In this document: positions 1 through 9,891 of the stretch, one piece after another
Layout of the letters: each line of letters starts with the position of its first letter
Position numbering within the stretch: position 1 is the first letter of the stretch
From: Forficula auricularia
Taxonomy: Eukaryota; Arthropoda; Insecta; Dermaptera; Forficulidae
Assembly (NCBI GenBank): GCA_024734495.1
Contig: JALMQS010000841.1
Coordinates: forward strand, 4,952,465 to 5,016,464
Reading direction: 5' to 3'
DNA: 64,000 nt
Translations under genes and position numbers: made by a program
Notes under the pieces: model-generated
Seen by the model: the letters and a program-made list of their open reading frames with translations, nothing else
The model's database searches: none
Told to the model about the DNA's origin: nothing

Positions 1-165
1 AATGGGACCAATCGGAAGCTAGACTGGACCCAATGCAAAAAAATTTTTCAAAATCGATTGACAATTGGCGGAGATATGAGGTAACATAGGCACAAAAAAA
101 AAAAAAAAAAAAAAAAAAATTCAGTCGAATAGAGAACCTCCTCCTTTTTTGAAGTCGGTTAAAAA
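1..165 (-). repeat. ACCGACTTC-type dispersed repeat, end fragment
   Basis: On the minus strand this begins with the ACCGACTTCAAAAAAGGAGG signature and continues into the same sequence as 12,523-12,700, including the GCATTGGGTCC stretch. A 28-base A run interrupts it. Similar copies lie at 13,402 and 61,243. The signature is widespread in insect genomes, but I cannot assign it to a transposon class. The element runs off the window edge. Confidence 0.7.
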
Positions 166-300
166 GAAAAATCATAATGTCTTGGTTAAAATGTTTTAAC
201 AGGATTTTATTCGCTTGACCTGTATGTATGTAATATCAATGTGACGGAATCTTTCAACATAATCTTCACCACCTTCAAGGCGTCTGATTAAATTGAATAT

Positions 301-914
301 AATTTTCTCATTAATATATCAAAGAATAATTAACACATTAACGAGAATTGTTTTTGATCGCGCTTTTTAAACAAGATATATATCGCGAGACTACTGCTGG
401 TTGAAGCTATTGGAGTCTGCTGAGTCTTAAGTCTGGACCAAGAGAGAATGAAAAAGATGAAATCCATTTGGCTATAATCCAGCATTGACACTTTTTATAT
501 CAAACAATAATATGGATCACCAAATGAATTTGAAATCTGAGATGTTATATATTCAATCTCCCAGTCCAGAGCGCCCGATCAGTTAACACGTGTGTTAGGT
601 ATTTGACATTAATTAATTAATTAATAAAGGAGATTGAATATATAACATCTCAGATTTCAAATTCATTTGGTGATCCATATCAGTGTTTGATATAAAAAGT
701 GTCGTCCATGAGGGCCAATCGCGAAATGATGCTGGATTATAGCAAAATGGATCACATCTTTTTCATTCTCTCTTGGTCCAGACTTAAGACTCAGCAGACT
801 CCAATAGCTTCAACCAGCAGTAGTCACGCGATATATATCTTGTTTAAAAAGCGCGATCAAAAACAACTCTTGTTAATGTGTTAATTATTCTTTGATATAT
901 TAATGAGAAAATTA
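301..914. repeat. Foldback element with ~260-bp inverted arms
   Basis: The left arm (301-562) and right arm (626-914) are inverted copies. The outer ends read AATTTTCTCATTAATATATC and its complement. The arms meet around a ~60-bp centre holding an (ATTA)n run. The right arm carries a short extra segment near 705-735. No coding capacity is visible. It behaves like a foldback MITE, but I see no clear target-site duplication. Confidence 0.75.
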
Positions 915-1065
915 ACTTTACTATTTCAAGTTAGAAATATATAAATTCGGATATTATTTTCACTTAATATTTGACAGAAATCATCTGCATTCGATTCTCG
1001 ATCAAATCATATACAGGAAACTCATGATTAAATTGAATTTTTGCATACGTATCGAATCGATAACA

Positions 1066-1335
1066 ATACAAAAAATATGTGTGAGCCTCATCCACATAAG
1101 CTCATGAGGGAAGTGAAACTTATTTAACCGTAGATATTATTGAAATAATTTAAATTTCCTAATTTTAGTACATTTTTTTTCATTAAATATAAGAAATTTC
1201 TAAATTTTATTTGTCATGAAATATTAGTGGGTTTTAAAAAAAAGATTTCTTCTATATTGAGTCATTTCCCCTATTATTGTAACAAAAAAATCAAACATAT
1301 ACTTCGCTAAAGAAGTTTCACTTCAATAATTTTAA
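1066..1335. repeat. Dispersed repeat with ~60-bp AT-rich subrepeats
   Basis: It shares GTGTGAGCCTCATCCACATA and the following sequence with 54,165-54,975, and the 'ATATTAGTGGGTTTTA' subrepeats also occur at 10,880-10,990. The inner ends GAAGTGAAACTT and AAGTTTCACTTC are inverted. It is probably a non-autonomous element of unknown class. Confidence 0.6.
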
Positions 1336-1560
1336 ACAATCGAGTTGAAAAATAAAACTACGACGTTTCGATCGACCGTATGAGCACCCACTATCATACT
1401 TGAGAACAATCGCAGAATAAGTCGATCGAAACTTCATAGTTTTATTGTATTATTTGTTCAATAAATAATAATTATAATTAATTATGTGTGATTTCACTAA
1501 AAATTCAAATTTTAATCACAAATTAATCACAAAAATAAAAGCTTCAACAGCTTCATTACT
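1336..1560. repeat. Repeat family Q with short hammerhead-like palindrome
   Basis: Contains AAACTACGACGTTTCGATCG and its inverted partner around 1,355-1,435, enclosing TATGAGCACCCACT. The tail matches 30,548-30,660 and 52,930-53,040. Read from the arms, CGAAACGTCGTAG resembles the 3' half of the hammerhead motifs elsewhere in the window, but no CUGANGA box is present, so this is at most a relic. Confidence 0.5.
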
Positions 1561-1669
1561 AATATATTTTGGTATTTCCATTACTCATATAATATAAAAA
1601 CTCTGTTTCTATTAGTAGTATTAAAAATAAATTATAATGTTGCATCATTCGTATCCATAGTAAATTAGT

Positions 1670-1915
1670 AGTAATAGGAATAATAGAGAATTGGATAAAA
1701 TTAAAAACACAGCGTTTTTTAATAAATGAGGCAGACGTTTCGTCAATTTATTTTGATCTCCATTTTATCACTCTTTGTCTTATATTAAAATTGTTTTTTG
1801 AAAAATAGTGATAAAATGGGCAACTGAGGAAGTGAAAATAAATTGACAAAACGTCTGGCTCATTTATTAAAAAACGCTGTGTTTTTATTTTTATCAAATT
1901 CCCTATCATTCCTGT
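1670..1915. repeat. Inverted repeat (hairpin) with degenerate hammerhead-like arms
   Basis: Arms at about 1,672-1,775 and 1,805-1,915 are inverted copies (for example AACGTCTGGCTCATTTATTA and its complement). The right arm holds CUGAGGA, then a spacer and (A/G)AAACGUC, echoing the hammerhead order, but stem II is poor. A non-coding foldback repeat. Confidence 0.6.
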
Positions 1916-2049
1916 AATTAAATAATTTTGAAATGTAATTTGATTAATATTTTTAGTGGCTGTTGCTTGAATGACCTTGTCAATTACTTTGAGGATTTCA
2001 CTCAGTATATGAAACAATTTCTTGAAAATAAACAAGAAAATGAAATAAA

Positions 2050-2880
2050 GCTAATTAATCGTTAAAAAATAGCGATTATCTTGAAACCCATATATTTTTC
2101 CTAAATACTCGATAAAGCTATTGATTTTCTTTTCTCGAATAAGGGATAGATGGCTGCTATATTTTTTCAATAGCTTCGACGTCCCCCCCTCCCCCCCCCG
2201 AAGCAGTAATCGAATCCTTCCACTTTGTTCTGAGACAAAGGATTTCTGGCTATAACTATTACTTATCTCTCGGATATATCGTAATTCATACCTTCCTGTG
2301 TTGTTGGAATGAAGGGTGGGTTCGACCAGAGAAAGGTTAAATAGCCACAAAGAGAATTATCCCCCGAGCGCCGCGCCGGTCGGGGGTTGTTTTTTATTCC
2401 TCCTTTTATTTTGCTCAATATCTAATTGAATGTGGGCTCAACGCAACGGCTGTGTGTACAGCAGCGGCTTAGCAATCACTTAGGGAGTAAATGTCTTTAA
2501 TTTGAAAGCACTTGAAATAAATACAAGCGATTTTTTTAAGTAAAACTTGAAAGAGTGAAGGCTGAGCAGCCGGCTGGCCAATCGGCAAAGGGCCAGCCAG
2601 CCAGCCGATCCAATAAACGTTACCATTAGTGTTCAAATAAAATAGAAATGCAATTTCCTTTCGTCCTCGGCGGCTCGTCTGCAATTTTCGATTTGATCAA
2701 AAGATAAGAAGCATTATATGTATTGTCTTAAAATTCCTAATGAATATATAGATATCTTGATTTGATTTCTTGAAACTTTTCTCGGCTCATTAATTCTGTA
2801 TGGCCTTAAATAAATATAATTATATTGGAATGAAATTAAATTATCAATACTTGAATCATTAAAAATTGTTAACTTTTTTT
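2050..2880. other. Apparently unique stretch with GC-rich hairpins
   Basis: No repeat or gene was recognised. It contains C-runs near 2,181-2,200, a strong hairpin near 2,361-2,385 (CCCCCGA paired with TCGGGGG), and a GGCTGGCC/GGCCAGCC inverted pair near 2,571-2,600. The minus-strand reading frames here look like chance ORFs. Confidence 0.4.
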
Positions 2881-2984
2881 AATATACTGTATGCTCTCTA
2901 TATATTTCGGTGATATGGTAAACTTTTGTCAGAAAAGAGCTAAAATTCTGCACAGAGGTCAGATTATTAATACAAATAACATTT

Positions 2985-3110
2985 AAGGAAAGCGGTGTAG
3001 GTTTATAGTGAAACATATTTAAAAAATTATAAAGAGTTGGAATAAGTGGTTTTTCACAAAATAAAAAAGTTTGAGTTGAATCATTTGAAACATTTTTCAT
3101 TATCTGCTGT
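2985..3110. repeat. Repeat family H2 fragment
   Basis: Carries the H2 signature: AAAGCGGTGTAGGTTTATAG, then GTGAAACATATT, then AGAGTTGGAATAAGTGGTTTTTCACA. The same blocks occur at 3,198, 3,660, 23,690, 33,905, 40,525 and 50,090. Several H2 copies contain hammerhead motifs; this piece does not. Confidence 0.6.
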
Positions 3111-3238
3111 TAGTACTCTACGCACTGTACTGTATTAATACAATTATTAATAAAAATGATGAATATATCAAATTTTATCTGGTTTTTTAATAAAGTTTAT
3201 GGAAAGCGGTGTTGGTTTATAGTGAAACATATTAAACA

Positions 3239-3456
3239 AAGGAATTATTATTTAACGGGTTATAGTGGTGTTTCACAAAGAGGAAATAAAATTAAAAAAA
3301 TTAAAAAATCTTTTAAATTATTTTGGAGATTTTTTATTTATCTCAGATCTGAGATAAATAAAAAATCTCCAAAATAATTTAAAAGATTTTTTAATTTTTT
3401 TAATTTTATTTCCTCTTTGTGAAACACCACTATAACCCGTTAAATAATAATTCCTT
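3239..3456. repeat. 218-bp perfect palindrome with no spacer
   Basis: The sequence is symmetric about AGATCT at 3,345-3,350, with arms of 109 bp that match base for base as far as I could read. The outer arm parts are H2 family sequence (GTGGTGTTTCACAAAGAGGA). It is a head-to-head H2 duplication, or conceivably a library or assembly inversion artefact. Confidence 0.85.
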
Positions 3457-3539
3457 GGTTTTTTAATGTTTTTCCATCATTCGCACATTCGCATATCAAA
3501 CATTCGCATTCGTGAATGTCAAAAATATGACATTCGTAA

Positions 3540-3700
3540 CATCACTAGTTTAATCGACACTATATATTTCGGGTTTTTTAGCCCATCATTAGGAGTTTAT
3601 ACAAAAGATAGAAAATCGAAATATATAGAGAGTATCTATTAAACTCAAAGTTTATTTCAATTTTTATTTTGTGAAACACCACTAATTCCAACCCTTTATA
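3540..3700 (-). repeat. Repeat family H2 with decayed hammerhead motif
   Basis: On the minus strand, 3,598-3,556 reads AAACUC-CUAAUGA-stem II (GGG/CCC)-GAAA-UAUAU. The catalytic G of CUGA is replaced by A, which should abolish cleavage. The flank (3,660-3,700) is the H2 block GTGAAACACCACTAATTCCA in inverse orientation. Confidence 0.6.
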
Positions 3701-3850
3701 ATTTTTTTTATTAATACAAGCTTTTCTGTCAAATTTGGGATAATTTGCTACAAAACCGTATATAGCAGAACTGTCGATTCGAATTTTTCATCTGATAGTT
3801 CTGAAGATAGAAAATATATTTAAAATGTTTTTTAAAATAACTTTTATATA

Positions 3851-4070
3851 GGGGAGCCGGGTTAGCTCAGTCGGCTAACGCACTGGCCTCGTTTCGGCAT
3901 CGATCGATTATGACGATGTTGGAGTGGAAGGCCGGGGTTTGATCATGGCTGGCAAATAAAAATTTCTACCGGCTGAAAACTCGGCTCCCTTACTAACCCT
4001 ACTAACACTTTACTTATGTGCTGTCTAAATGGGCTTTGTTCCCGGTGACATTAAATAAATAAAAAAAAAA
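3851..4070 (+). mobile_element. tRNA-derived SINE, family S1, copy 1
   Basis: The head holds a good polymerase III A box (TTAGCTCAGTCGGCTAACG) and a degenerate B box near 3,930-3,945 (GGGGTTTGATCATGGC). The body reads CCGGCTGAAAACTCGGCTCC, then TGCTGTCTAAATGGGC and CCCGGTGACA, and ends in (AAAT)n/poly-A. Three other copies (4,077; 20,638; 21,275) share the body. Non-coding retroposon mobilised by a LINE in trans. Confidence 0.85.
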
Positions 4071-4076
4071 CTCTAT

Positions 4077-4272
4077 ATAGGGAAATCGGGTGTCCGAGAT
4101 GGCTATGGTACTGGCCCGTTTCAACATTGTTGATGACGATGTTCAAGCGGGAGATCCAGGTTTGAGCCTTGCTATCGTTTAAAATTTCCACCGGCTAAAG
4201 CTCGGCTCCCTCACTAACTCTACCATCACTTTACTTTGTGCTGTCTAAATGGGCAATGACAATAAAAAAATA
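4077..4272 (+). mobile_element. tRNA-derived SINE, family S1, copy 2
   Basis: Lies only a few bases from copy 1. The head is diverged (GGTGTCCGAGATGGC, as in copy 3) and the B box reads CCAGGTTTGAGCC. The body CCGGCTAAAGCTCGGCTCCC and TGCTGTCTAAATGGGC are kept. The tail is AATAAAAAAAT. Confidence 0.85.
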
Positions 4273-4560
4273 TATCTTGTGAAAATACTTCAATCTAGGT
4301 CTTCTCTTTCCCTATTTTTTCACAATTTTAAAATAGATCAGCAAAATTCTACAATATTTCTTAAATTATTCTAGGGATTGTTTTACCTTAAATTCTGCAA
4401 AAAATAGTTCAATAATTTCTCAGCCTAAAGAATGCAACATAAATGCTACTCTTCTGATCAGGTTGTCTAGATACAGGTGTTGCTGTACAGTGGTGCCCTC
4501 TTGTAATTTCTAAGTGGCTAGATTTCTAACTAATGAGATCTAATATATTTAATATTTTAT
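4273..4560 (+). repeat. Repeat following SINE S1 (paired with 20,842-21,115)
   Basis: Shares a long similar segment with the DNA downstream of SINE copy 3, including AGTTCAATAATTTCTCAGCC, GGTTGTCTAGATACAGG and TCTAACTAATGAGATCTAAT. A short third copy is at 60,175-60,240. Either the S1 unit is longer than the SINE itself or the SINE plus flank was duplicated. Confidence 0.7.
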
Positions 4561-5330
4561 TTATTTGATGTCGTATCAAAAAAAATACTAATAAAAGCTG
4601 TTCAGTTTTTTTTTTTTAGATTATGAATAGGTCGACGAAAATATAGGTTTCTATTTAAAAAACAAAAACTTGAAATACCCTTGATTGATTATTCATTTAA
4701 GAAGTATAAACACCACCAGACTCGATCTTGAGTTATCGAAATTCAAACATACAGACTGAAAAAAAGTCATGCATGAAAACAATTATTATCTACGTTTCAG
4801 ACATTTCTCAGGACAAAGAAGCAGTAAATCGAAATTTGTGAGTGAACTCAAAACAATTAGAGCGTATCGGCTAAAATGAAAAAATGAAGATTTGATATAC
4901 ATTGGTTTTTATCAGTGGTGAAAAAGTTTCAGTTGGAATAATCTAAATTGAACATTTCATATTAGATATTCTTTTCGAAATACATAACGTTTCGATCCCC
5001 TAATTCTAGGGATGACATAATTTAACCATAAGGGACAAAAATTGGAAACGTTGTTCATTATAAATCCGATTAAAAATATTGAATATATTAGATGATTTCA
5101 GTCGATATTTTTTTACGACAGTAACTACCACCATGATATTTTACTTTCAAATTTATTTATGTTCCTATACTCATGATCATTAAAGAACGGAAGATCGGAG
5201 AATATTCTTTCTGGTGTCAAAATGTTTGCATTTCTAAAATGAATTTATTTTGGACTTTTAACATCAGAACATTCTGTTTAACATTGTAAAAAATCAGATA
5301 AAATTGAAATGTTATTTGGGAGATCTATCA
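4561..5330. other. AT-rich stretch, nothing recognised
   Basis: No ORF with family features, no structural RNA, and no repeat shared with the rest of the window was found here. Confidence 0.4.
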
Positions 5331-5334
5331 AACG

Positions 5335-5625
5335 ATTGTAAAGAGGCAAGGTTGTCCTCTGCTTCATGCAATCAGTATCGCATGGATATTGACCCTATAA
5401 AAAATAATATTTATAATTCAAAAAAGACTGATGATGAAGGCCAAGCCTTCGAAACTATAGTCTCAAACAAATAAATAATATATATATATATATATATACA
5501 TATATTTGATAATTATATATGTGTGTATGTTTATTTGCATCAAGCAGAGGACAACATCTTTGTTTGTCTTTAGGATTCAACAACTCTGCTACTCTCGGCA
5601 AAATAAAAACTTTCCAATCAAACGA
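5335..5625 (+). repeat. Penelope-type repeat P (pLTR-like) with hammerhead
   Basis: The unit contains TTGTCCTCTGCTTCATGCAA, a hammerhead motif at 5,426-5,464, a (TA)n run, the inverted counterpart TTGCATCAAGCAGAGGACAA, and ACTCTGCTACTCTCGGCAAA. Related units are at 45,120-45,270, 46,590-46,990 and 63,735-63,816. At 45,150 the same hammerhead sequence follows a Penelope-like endonuclease remnant, so this is probably a terminal repeat of a Penelope-like element. Confidence 0.65.
5426..5464 (+). ncRNA. Hammerhead ribozyme motif (core intact)
   Basis: CTGATGA at 5,428-5,434 is followed by one extra U, a 6-bp stem II (GAAGGC, CAA loop, GCCTTC), GAAA at 5,451-5,454, a self-complementary ACTATAGT (5,454-5,461) and C17 at 5,462. 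Stem I begins with GA/UC and then needs an internal loop. The order is that of a type I hammerhead. The palindromic stem III suggests pairing between two molecules. Self-cleavage is inferred, not shown. Confidence 0.7.
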
Positions 5626-5879
5626 TTATAGCTAATAAGTTGAAATTTTTCATTTAAACAAATTCTTATTAATAAACTACAATACTGGGCCAAGTTTTTA
5701 GCTACAACCTTTCATTGATTAAAAAATTGTGAAAAATACGGCTTGTGCCTTAAAAAGTTTTCTCTCCAACTTTAATTAAAATGCAACCACTATTGCTAGC
5801 GACATTTAATAAAAATGTTTGATTTCTCTGAAATTTGATCATTAATGGTAAAAATAAAGAATATATTAATTTGTTCCTA

Positions 5880-6660
5880 GGTCAACGACTATAATAAATA
5901 CAGTGTCTAGTTTGCGGTGAATGGTCACCCGGGTTGCATAATTGTTGACGATTGTTATTCAATGCAATAGAATCAATAGATTCCAGTGGCAAAGAAAAAA
6001 CAGAGTGGAAATTATAGCTTGGGCTACAAATAGCTTTCATAATTCTCCTTCGAATTGTCCCGTATTTCATAGAGTGAGTTCAGTAAAAGTCGCGGCGGGT
6101 GTCTATTTTAGCCCCCCACCGAATTGACATTTTGAAATTCTATAAACAAAGCTAGTAACCATGTCTGGCGATATAAATTTCTACAATTTTCATAAATCAA
6201 GTGGTTGGTAAATTCTGGGCGAAAAGTGACATCGAACGAGGGCCATTGGATTATCATAATGACGGTACAACGGCCCATCCAGATAATGCCGGGGCGCAAC
6301 AACAGCAAGTTTCGATGTCGTTAATAAGTCAATATTTCGTTTAGGTATTGTTACATGGCATACATCACTGGTGGTGCATGTTTGTTGAATTGCACTGCAC
6401 ACCACCCATCCAGAATGACACAGTTGCACATCGGGGCATTTTTGCCGATGCACAATAACCACCCCACCACCCCCCACCACTCTCAAACACAACCCCCAGT
6501 GAATATATAGATGTGTTTATTTATTACCCTCAAGGCTAGGCTATAAAACCGCCGAATGATGGAACGCTAATGCCATTATCATCGCGAGGCTTGCGCCGGC
6601 CCAAGCACCCCTCTGGGTCCATCCATTCCAGCCAGATGTATTATTATAATTGCATTCGAA
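5880..6660. other. Apparently unique, more GC-rich stretch
   Basis: Rich in CpG and not shared with other parts of the window. It includes blocks such as GACGGTACAACGGCCCATCC and CCACCCCACCACCCCCCACC. Minus-strand reading frames (6,108-6,492) have no recognisable domain. It could be conserved non-coding DNA. Confidence 0.35.
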
Positions 6661-7510
6661 TATAGGTATATGCGTATGGACCGACAAACTTTAATATTAC
6701 TAATAATTATTATTATTAGCGCCGATCTAATAATGATATAGTTAAAGGGAAATAATTCAATTGCAAATACATTCTGGAGTAATTATAATAATGTATGGCT
6801 TTTATCTCGTTCGAACCGAAAATTGATCAACAAACTATTACACACAAAAATATAGATGGATCCGTATAGAAAATAAATATCTCTCCTAGTATGGCAATTT
6901 ATACAAAGTACTCTACTGGGGAATAAAATTAGTTTTATTGTTACTTATGATGATGAGGATTTAGCACCAAATGAGCATTTATCAAATCGTTATTTAATCT
7001 GATTACCATGAAATTATTGTAATTTCCTAGATTTTCCCTGTCTTTTTAATTAAAAGTTGTTCTATTATCTATAATTGAAGGCTGTAAAATGAAGAAGTTT
7101 TATTTGTTAAGATTTTGAAAATATTAACTCTTTTTTTAATTTTCATTAATTATTATTTTAATTTATCTTAGTATTTAACTAAGTCATCAAACTAAAATTC
7201 TAGCTCCAAAGATGCTTAAGAATAATTTTATTAAAAGGAAAAAGTGAAAAACAGGGATTTTGAAATAAAGCTTTTAAGATTTAGAGCTTTTTTATTTTAT
7301 TATTATTATTTATTTATTGATTTTTTGTGTATTTTTATCAATTTTCTTATGAGCTATTTAAAAATTATACCACTTTTGCTGTAGTTTATTTTTTAAAGTG
7401 CTCCAAGAAAAGTTTGCCTAGAAAATTTATTTAATTTAATTTTTTTTTCATTAATTAATTTATATATTTATTTATGATATGTAAAATAATTTTCTTGTTT
7501 GATAGATGAT
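6661..7510. other. AT-rich stretch, nothing recognised
   Basis: Mostly A/T tracts. No coding, RNA or repeat feature could be supported. Confidence 0.4.
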
Positions 7511-8117
7511 GGACCGATTATTTTGAAAGTGGTGCAAGTTCATTTTTTGTTATTTCGAGATATTTGTATTTATATATATTGCAGTAAAAACGCGTCCTTA
7601 CTAGTTAAAACGCGTTTCATTGAATACCATTGTGGTAACTAGAGTTTATTCATGTTGGTTGAGGTTGTTTCAGCGTCTAGAATTCATTTTCGATTTTCCG
7701 CCTCATTTTGAGTGTATTTTCAAAAATTTTTAAACGAAAATGTCAAAAATTACATCATCTACAACTTTGTTTCTAATTTTTGACATTTTCGTTTAAAAAT
7801 TTTTGAAATTAAACACCCAAAATGAGGCGGAAGGTCGAAAATGAAGATTCTAGACCTTTGAAACAAACTCAACCAACATCAATAAACTCTAGTTGCCATA
7901 AAGATATTCACTGAAACGTGTTTTAACTAGTAAGAACACATTCTTACTAAAAAACGTGTTTTTACTGCAACATATATATTTCGATATTTTTATTTTGACG
8001 AATTCACGAGGATTTTGTACTCTATTGACTGCGATATTATAATTATGAAAATAAGACATCTATGTTTAAGTAATTTTTTCAAAATTGGACTTAGACCACT
8101 TTCAAAATAAACGGTCC
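7511..8117. mobile_element. MITE family M3, copy 1 (interrupted)
   Basis: The terminal inverted repeats read GGACCGATTATTTTGAAAGT at the left and its near complement at 8,098-8,117, extending inwards about 60 bp. A second copy occupies 52,849-53,750. The centre is interrupted by MITE M2 at 7,579-7,970. No transposase is encoded. Confidence 0.8.
7579..7970. mobile_element. Long-TIR MITE family M2, copy 1 (nested)
   Basis: The ends read TTGCAGTAAAAACGCGTCCT and TTTTTACTGCAA, with inverted repeats of roughly 180 bp that nearly meet in the middle, around CATCATCTACAACTTTGTTTC. A second copy lies at 47,573-47,951. It is inserted in MITE M3 next to TA-rich DNA. Confidence 0.8.
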
Positions 8118-8648
8118 AATGTATTAAAATCTAAATGTATAATTATATATATAAAAAATCTATATAAAGACATATTAATTAAATAAATCCACTTGATGTC
8201 TTTTGTCTAGAATTATTTCACGAAGAACAAATATTGATTACAACATAGGTATTACCTAAAACTAGTTTTCAGATTTTTTTATTATTCGAAATATTTGAAA
8301 AAATTTAGTTTAATTATTTTATTAATAAAATTTTTTTTTGATTTTTGTGAAAAATTATTTTAACCCTAGGATGCATAACATGGGTATTTTATACCCACGT
8401 TGTAATAAAATTCTGTTTTTTACTGATAAGATGTGTAAGAAATGTAATCAAATGTCATGAATTCCTCTATTGGTTAGTTATGAATGAAGTAGAAGTGTTA
8501 ACGTGTACCGTAAATTTATTGTTATTTAAATATTTACATATTATTATAATTGAATGTAATGGAAGGCAGCCCAAAGGTAGTGAGGAAAGAAAAATTAACA
8601 CATATAAAATACGGTGTAATTTATTGGAATCCTTCCTCCTTTCCTTTC

Positions 8649-8690
8649 AAACCGACGTTTCGGAGGATTTTTCCTCCTTCTTCAGGGTTT
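8649..8690 (-). ncRNA. Hammerhead ribozyme motif (core intact), left arm
   Basis: On the minus strand: AAACC, CTGAAGA (8,685-8,679), one extra A, stem II GGAGG/CCTCC with loop AAAAAT, GAAA (8,61-8,658 region), self-complementary ACGT, C17, then GGTTT pairing with AAACC as stem I. Every core position fits CUGANGA...GAAA...GUC. Activity is inferred. Confidence 0.75.
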
Positions 8691-8794
8691 CAAAGGGTCA
8701 ATGAATGAAACAAATAAAATGTTTCCTTCTTATACTCTCACTACTGTGGAGAGAAGAAGGAAACATTTTATTTGTTTCATTCATTGACCCTTTG

Positions 8795-8838
8795 AAACCC
8801 TGAAGAAGGAGGGAAAAATCCTCCGAAACGTCGGTTTG
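8795..8838 (+). ncRNA. Hammerhead ribozyme motif (core intact), right arm
   Basis: Stem I AAACC (8,795-8,799) pairs with GGTTT (8,833-8,837). CTGAAGA is at 8,800-8,806, followed by an extra A, stem II GGAGG/CCTCC, GAAA (8,825-8,828), palindromic ACGT (8,828-8,831) and C17 at 8,832. It is the mirror partner of the motif at 8,649-8,690. With no loop in stem III, only a dimer could form that helix. Confidence 0.75.
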
Positions 8839-9297
8839 AAAGGAAAGGAGGAAGGATTCCAATAAATTACACCGTATTTTATATGTGTTAATTTTTTCTT
8901 TCCTACCTCTGGGCTGCCTTCCATTACATTCAATTAAAGTTTCTACCAGTCCGTCTCTCTCCAGAGAAAATTTCGTTGCAAAAAAACATTATTTTTACCA
9001 TTATTTACATGACATGGGTATTTTGTACCCGAACTAATTTGTGACATTCAAATTCACCTTCTCTAGTTTAAAATTTGGTGCATTCATTTAATTTTTGTTG
9101 GTATACTAATTATTAGTGATTTTCCAATTTCATTCTTGAATTTGTGTCTTTTACTACGTTAGTTAGTTGTAATCTGCCGAGGCTGTTTTGTGTTTTGTGG
9201 TTGTCTTTTCAATTGTAGAAAATATTTGTAAATCGGTAGGTTTCTATTCTATATTATATTTAAATTAGCTTTAGATGCAGCCTCTTTTGTAGAAATG

Positions 9298-9476
9298 GCA
9301 TCAACACGTGGTAGGAAAAGGTAATCTGTCAAATATACCGATCCTGATTTTGAAGAAATGGTGCTGCAATGGCTCGACGAAACTTCGTATGTTGGATCAG
9401 AATCAAGTGAAGATTCTGATTATGAAGATTTTAAAGATGCAGCTCTCGATGAAGATATAGACCCAAATTATAATTA
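9298..9476 (+). pseudogene. piggyBac transposase N-terminal remnant
   Basis: Starting at the ATG at 9,298 the frame gives an acidic, serine-rich stretch (SVKYTDPDFEEM, then GSESSEDSDYEDF) with an in-frame stop after ten codons and another at the end. Acidic N termini of this kind are usual in piggyBac transposases, and the location just inside a TTAA-flanked element supports the call. The catalytic DDE core is missing. Confidence 0.6.
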
Positions 9477-9549
9477 ATTGCCAGGAATTGCAATTGATAG
9501 TGATAGTATTAGCAGTGAGAGTGTGAATAATATGGATATGGAGACATAA

Positions 9550-9753
9550 TCTATGGGTCACTAGAAGGCTAGAAATGAAAAAAACTGGGTACAGGGGTGA
9601 GGTTGAAGGGTGGTGTGGAGGGTTTAGTTGAGGGTCCATGGGTGCAGTGGGGTGGTGCGGGGGCTGGGGTGGGGGGTGGGGTGGGGTTCGGGGGTCTAGG
9701 GGGCTTACCTCTTGGCTAGCAAGAGGGCCGCCAAAGGCGGCCCTTGCAGCTAG
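9550..9753 (+). mobile_element. Helitron-like insertion (~204 bp)
   Basis: Starts with TC after an A and ends with a perfect 8-bp hairpin (GGGCCGCC, AAA, GGCGGCCC at 9,725-9,743), then TTGCAG and CTAG before a T. TC...CTRR between A and T with a 3' hairpin is the Helitron signature. The middle is G-rich. A related 3' end is at 52,409-52,472 and a partial one near 46,590-46,645. Non-autonomous: no Rep/helicase. Confidence 0.65.
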
Positions 9754-9772
9754 TTAAATATAAAAGCACGCT

Positions 9773-9891
9773 GTTATATGTGTCCAACAAAAAAATATAG
9801 AAAATATGACAGACAATGTATTTCTTGTAATAAGCCAATATGTAAGGAAAACACTGTATATAAAGGTAATAATTGTCTTAACGTTGTAAAA
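9773..9891 (+). pseudogene. piggyBac transposase C-terminal cysteine-rich domain
   Basis: The frame gives C-x2-C near the start (CYMCP), then CISC and NKPIC further on, and a last cysteine before the stop at 9,889-9,891. This C-x2-C spacing matches the RING-like C-terminal domain that piggyBac transposases use to bind their ends. It lies about 150 bp from the right TTAA, as expected for the end of the transposase gene. Confidence 0.7.

Larger units (their letters stand above)
8545..8937. repeat. Repeat family A, head-to-head palindrome with two hammerheads
   Basis: Arms of about 180 bp (from GAATGTAATGGAAGGCAGCC inwards) are inverted around a short loop near 8,730-8,755. Each arm contains one hammerhead motif. 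Single-arm relatives lie at 49,900-50,042 and 61,020-61,225, with fragments at 25,192 and 40,124. The flank TACCAGTCCGTCTC at 8,946 also follows the palindrome at 43,260-43,420. It sits inside the piggyBac copy. Confidence 0.85.

Noticed and set aside
2355..2395. Rho-independent terminator (GC hairpin followed by T run)
   Set aside because: The hairpin and T run are real, but bacterial termination does not apply in this eukaryotic context.
5882..6492. Four overlapping ORFs in a GC-rich stretch
   Set aside because: They overlap on both strands with no recognisable motif; treated as possible non-coding DNA.
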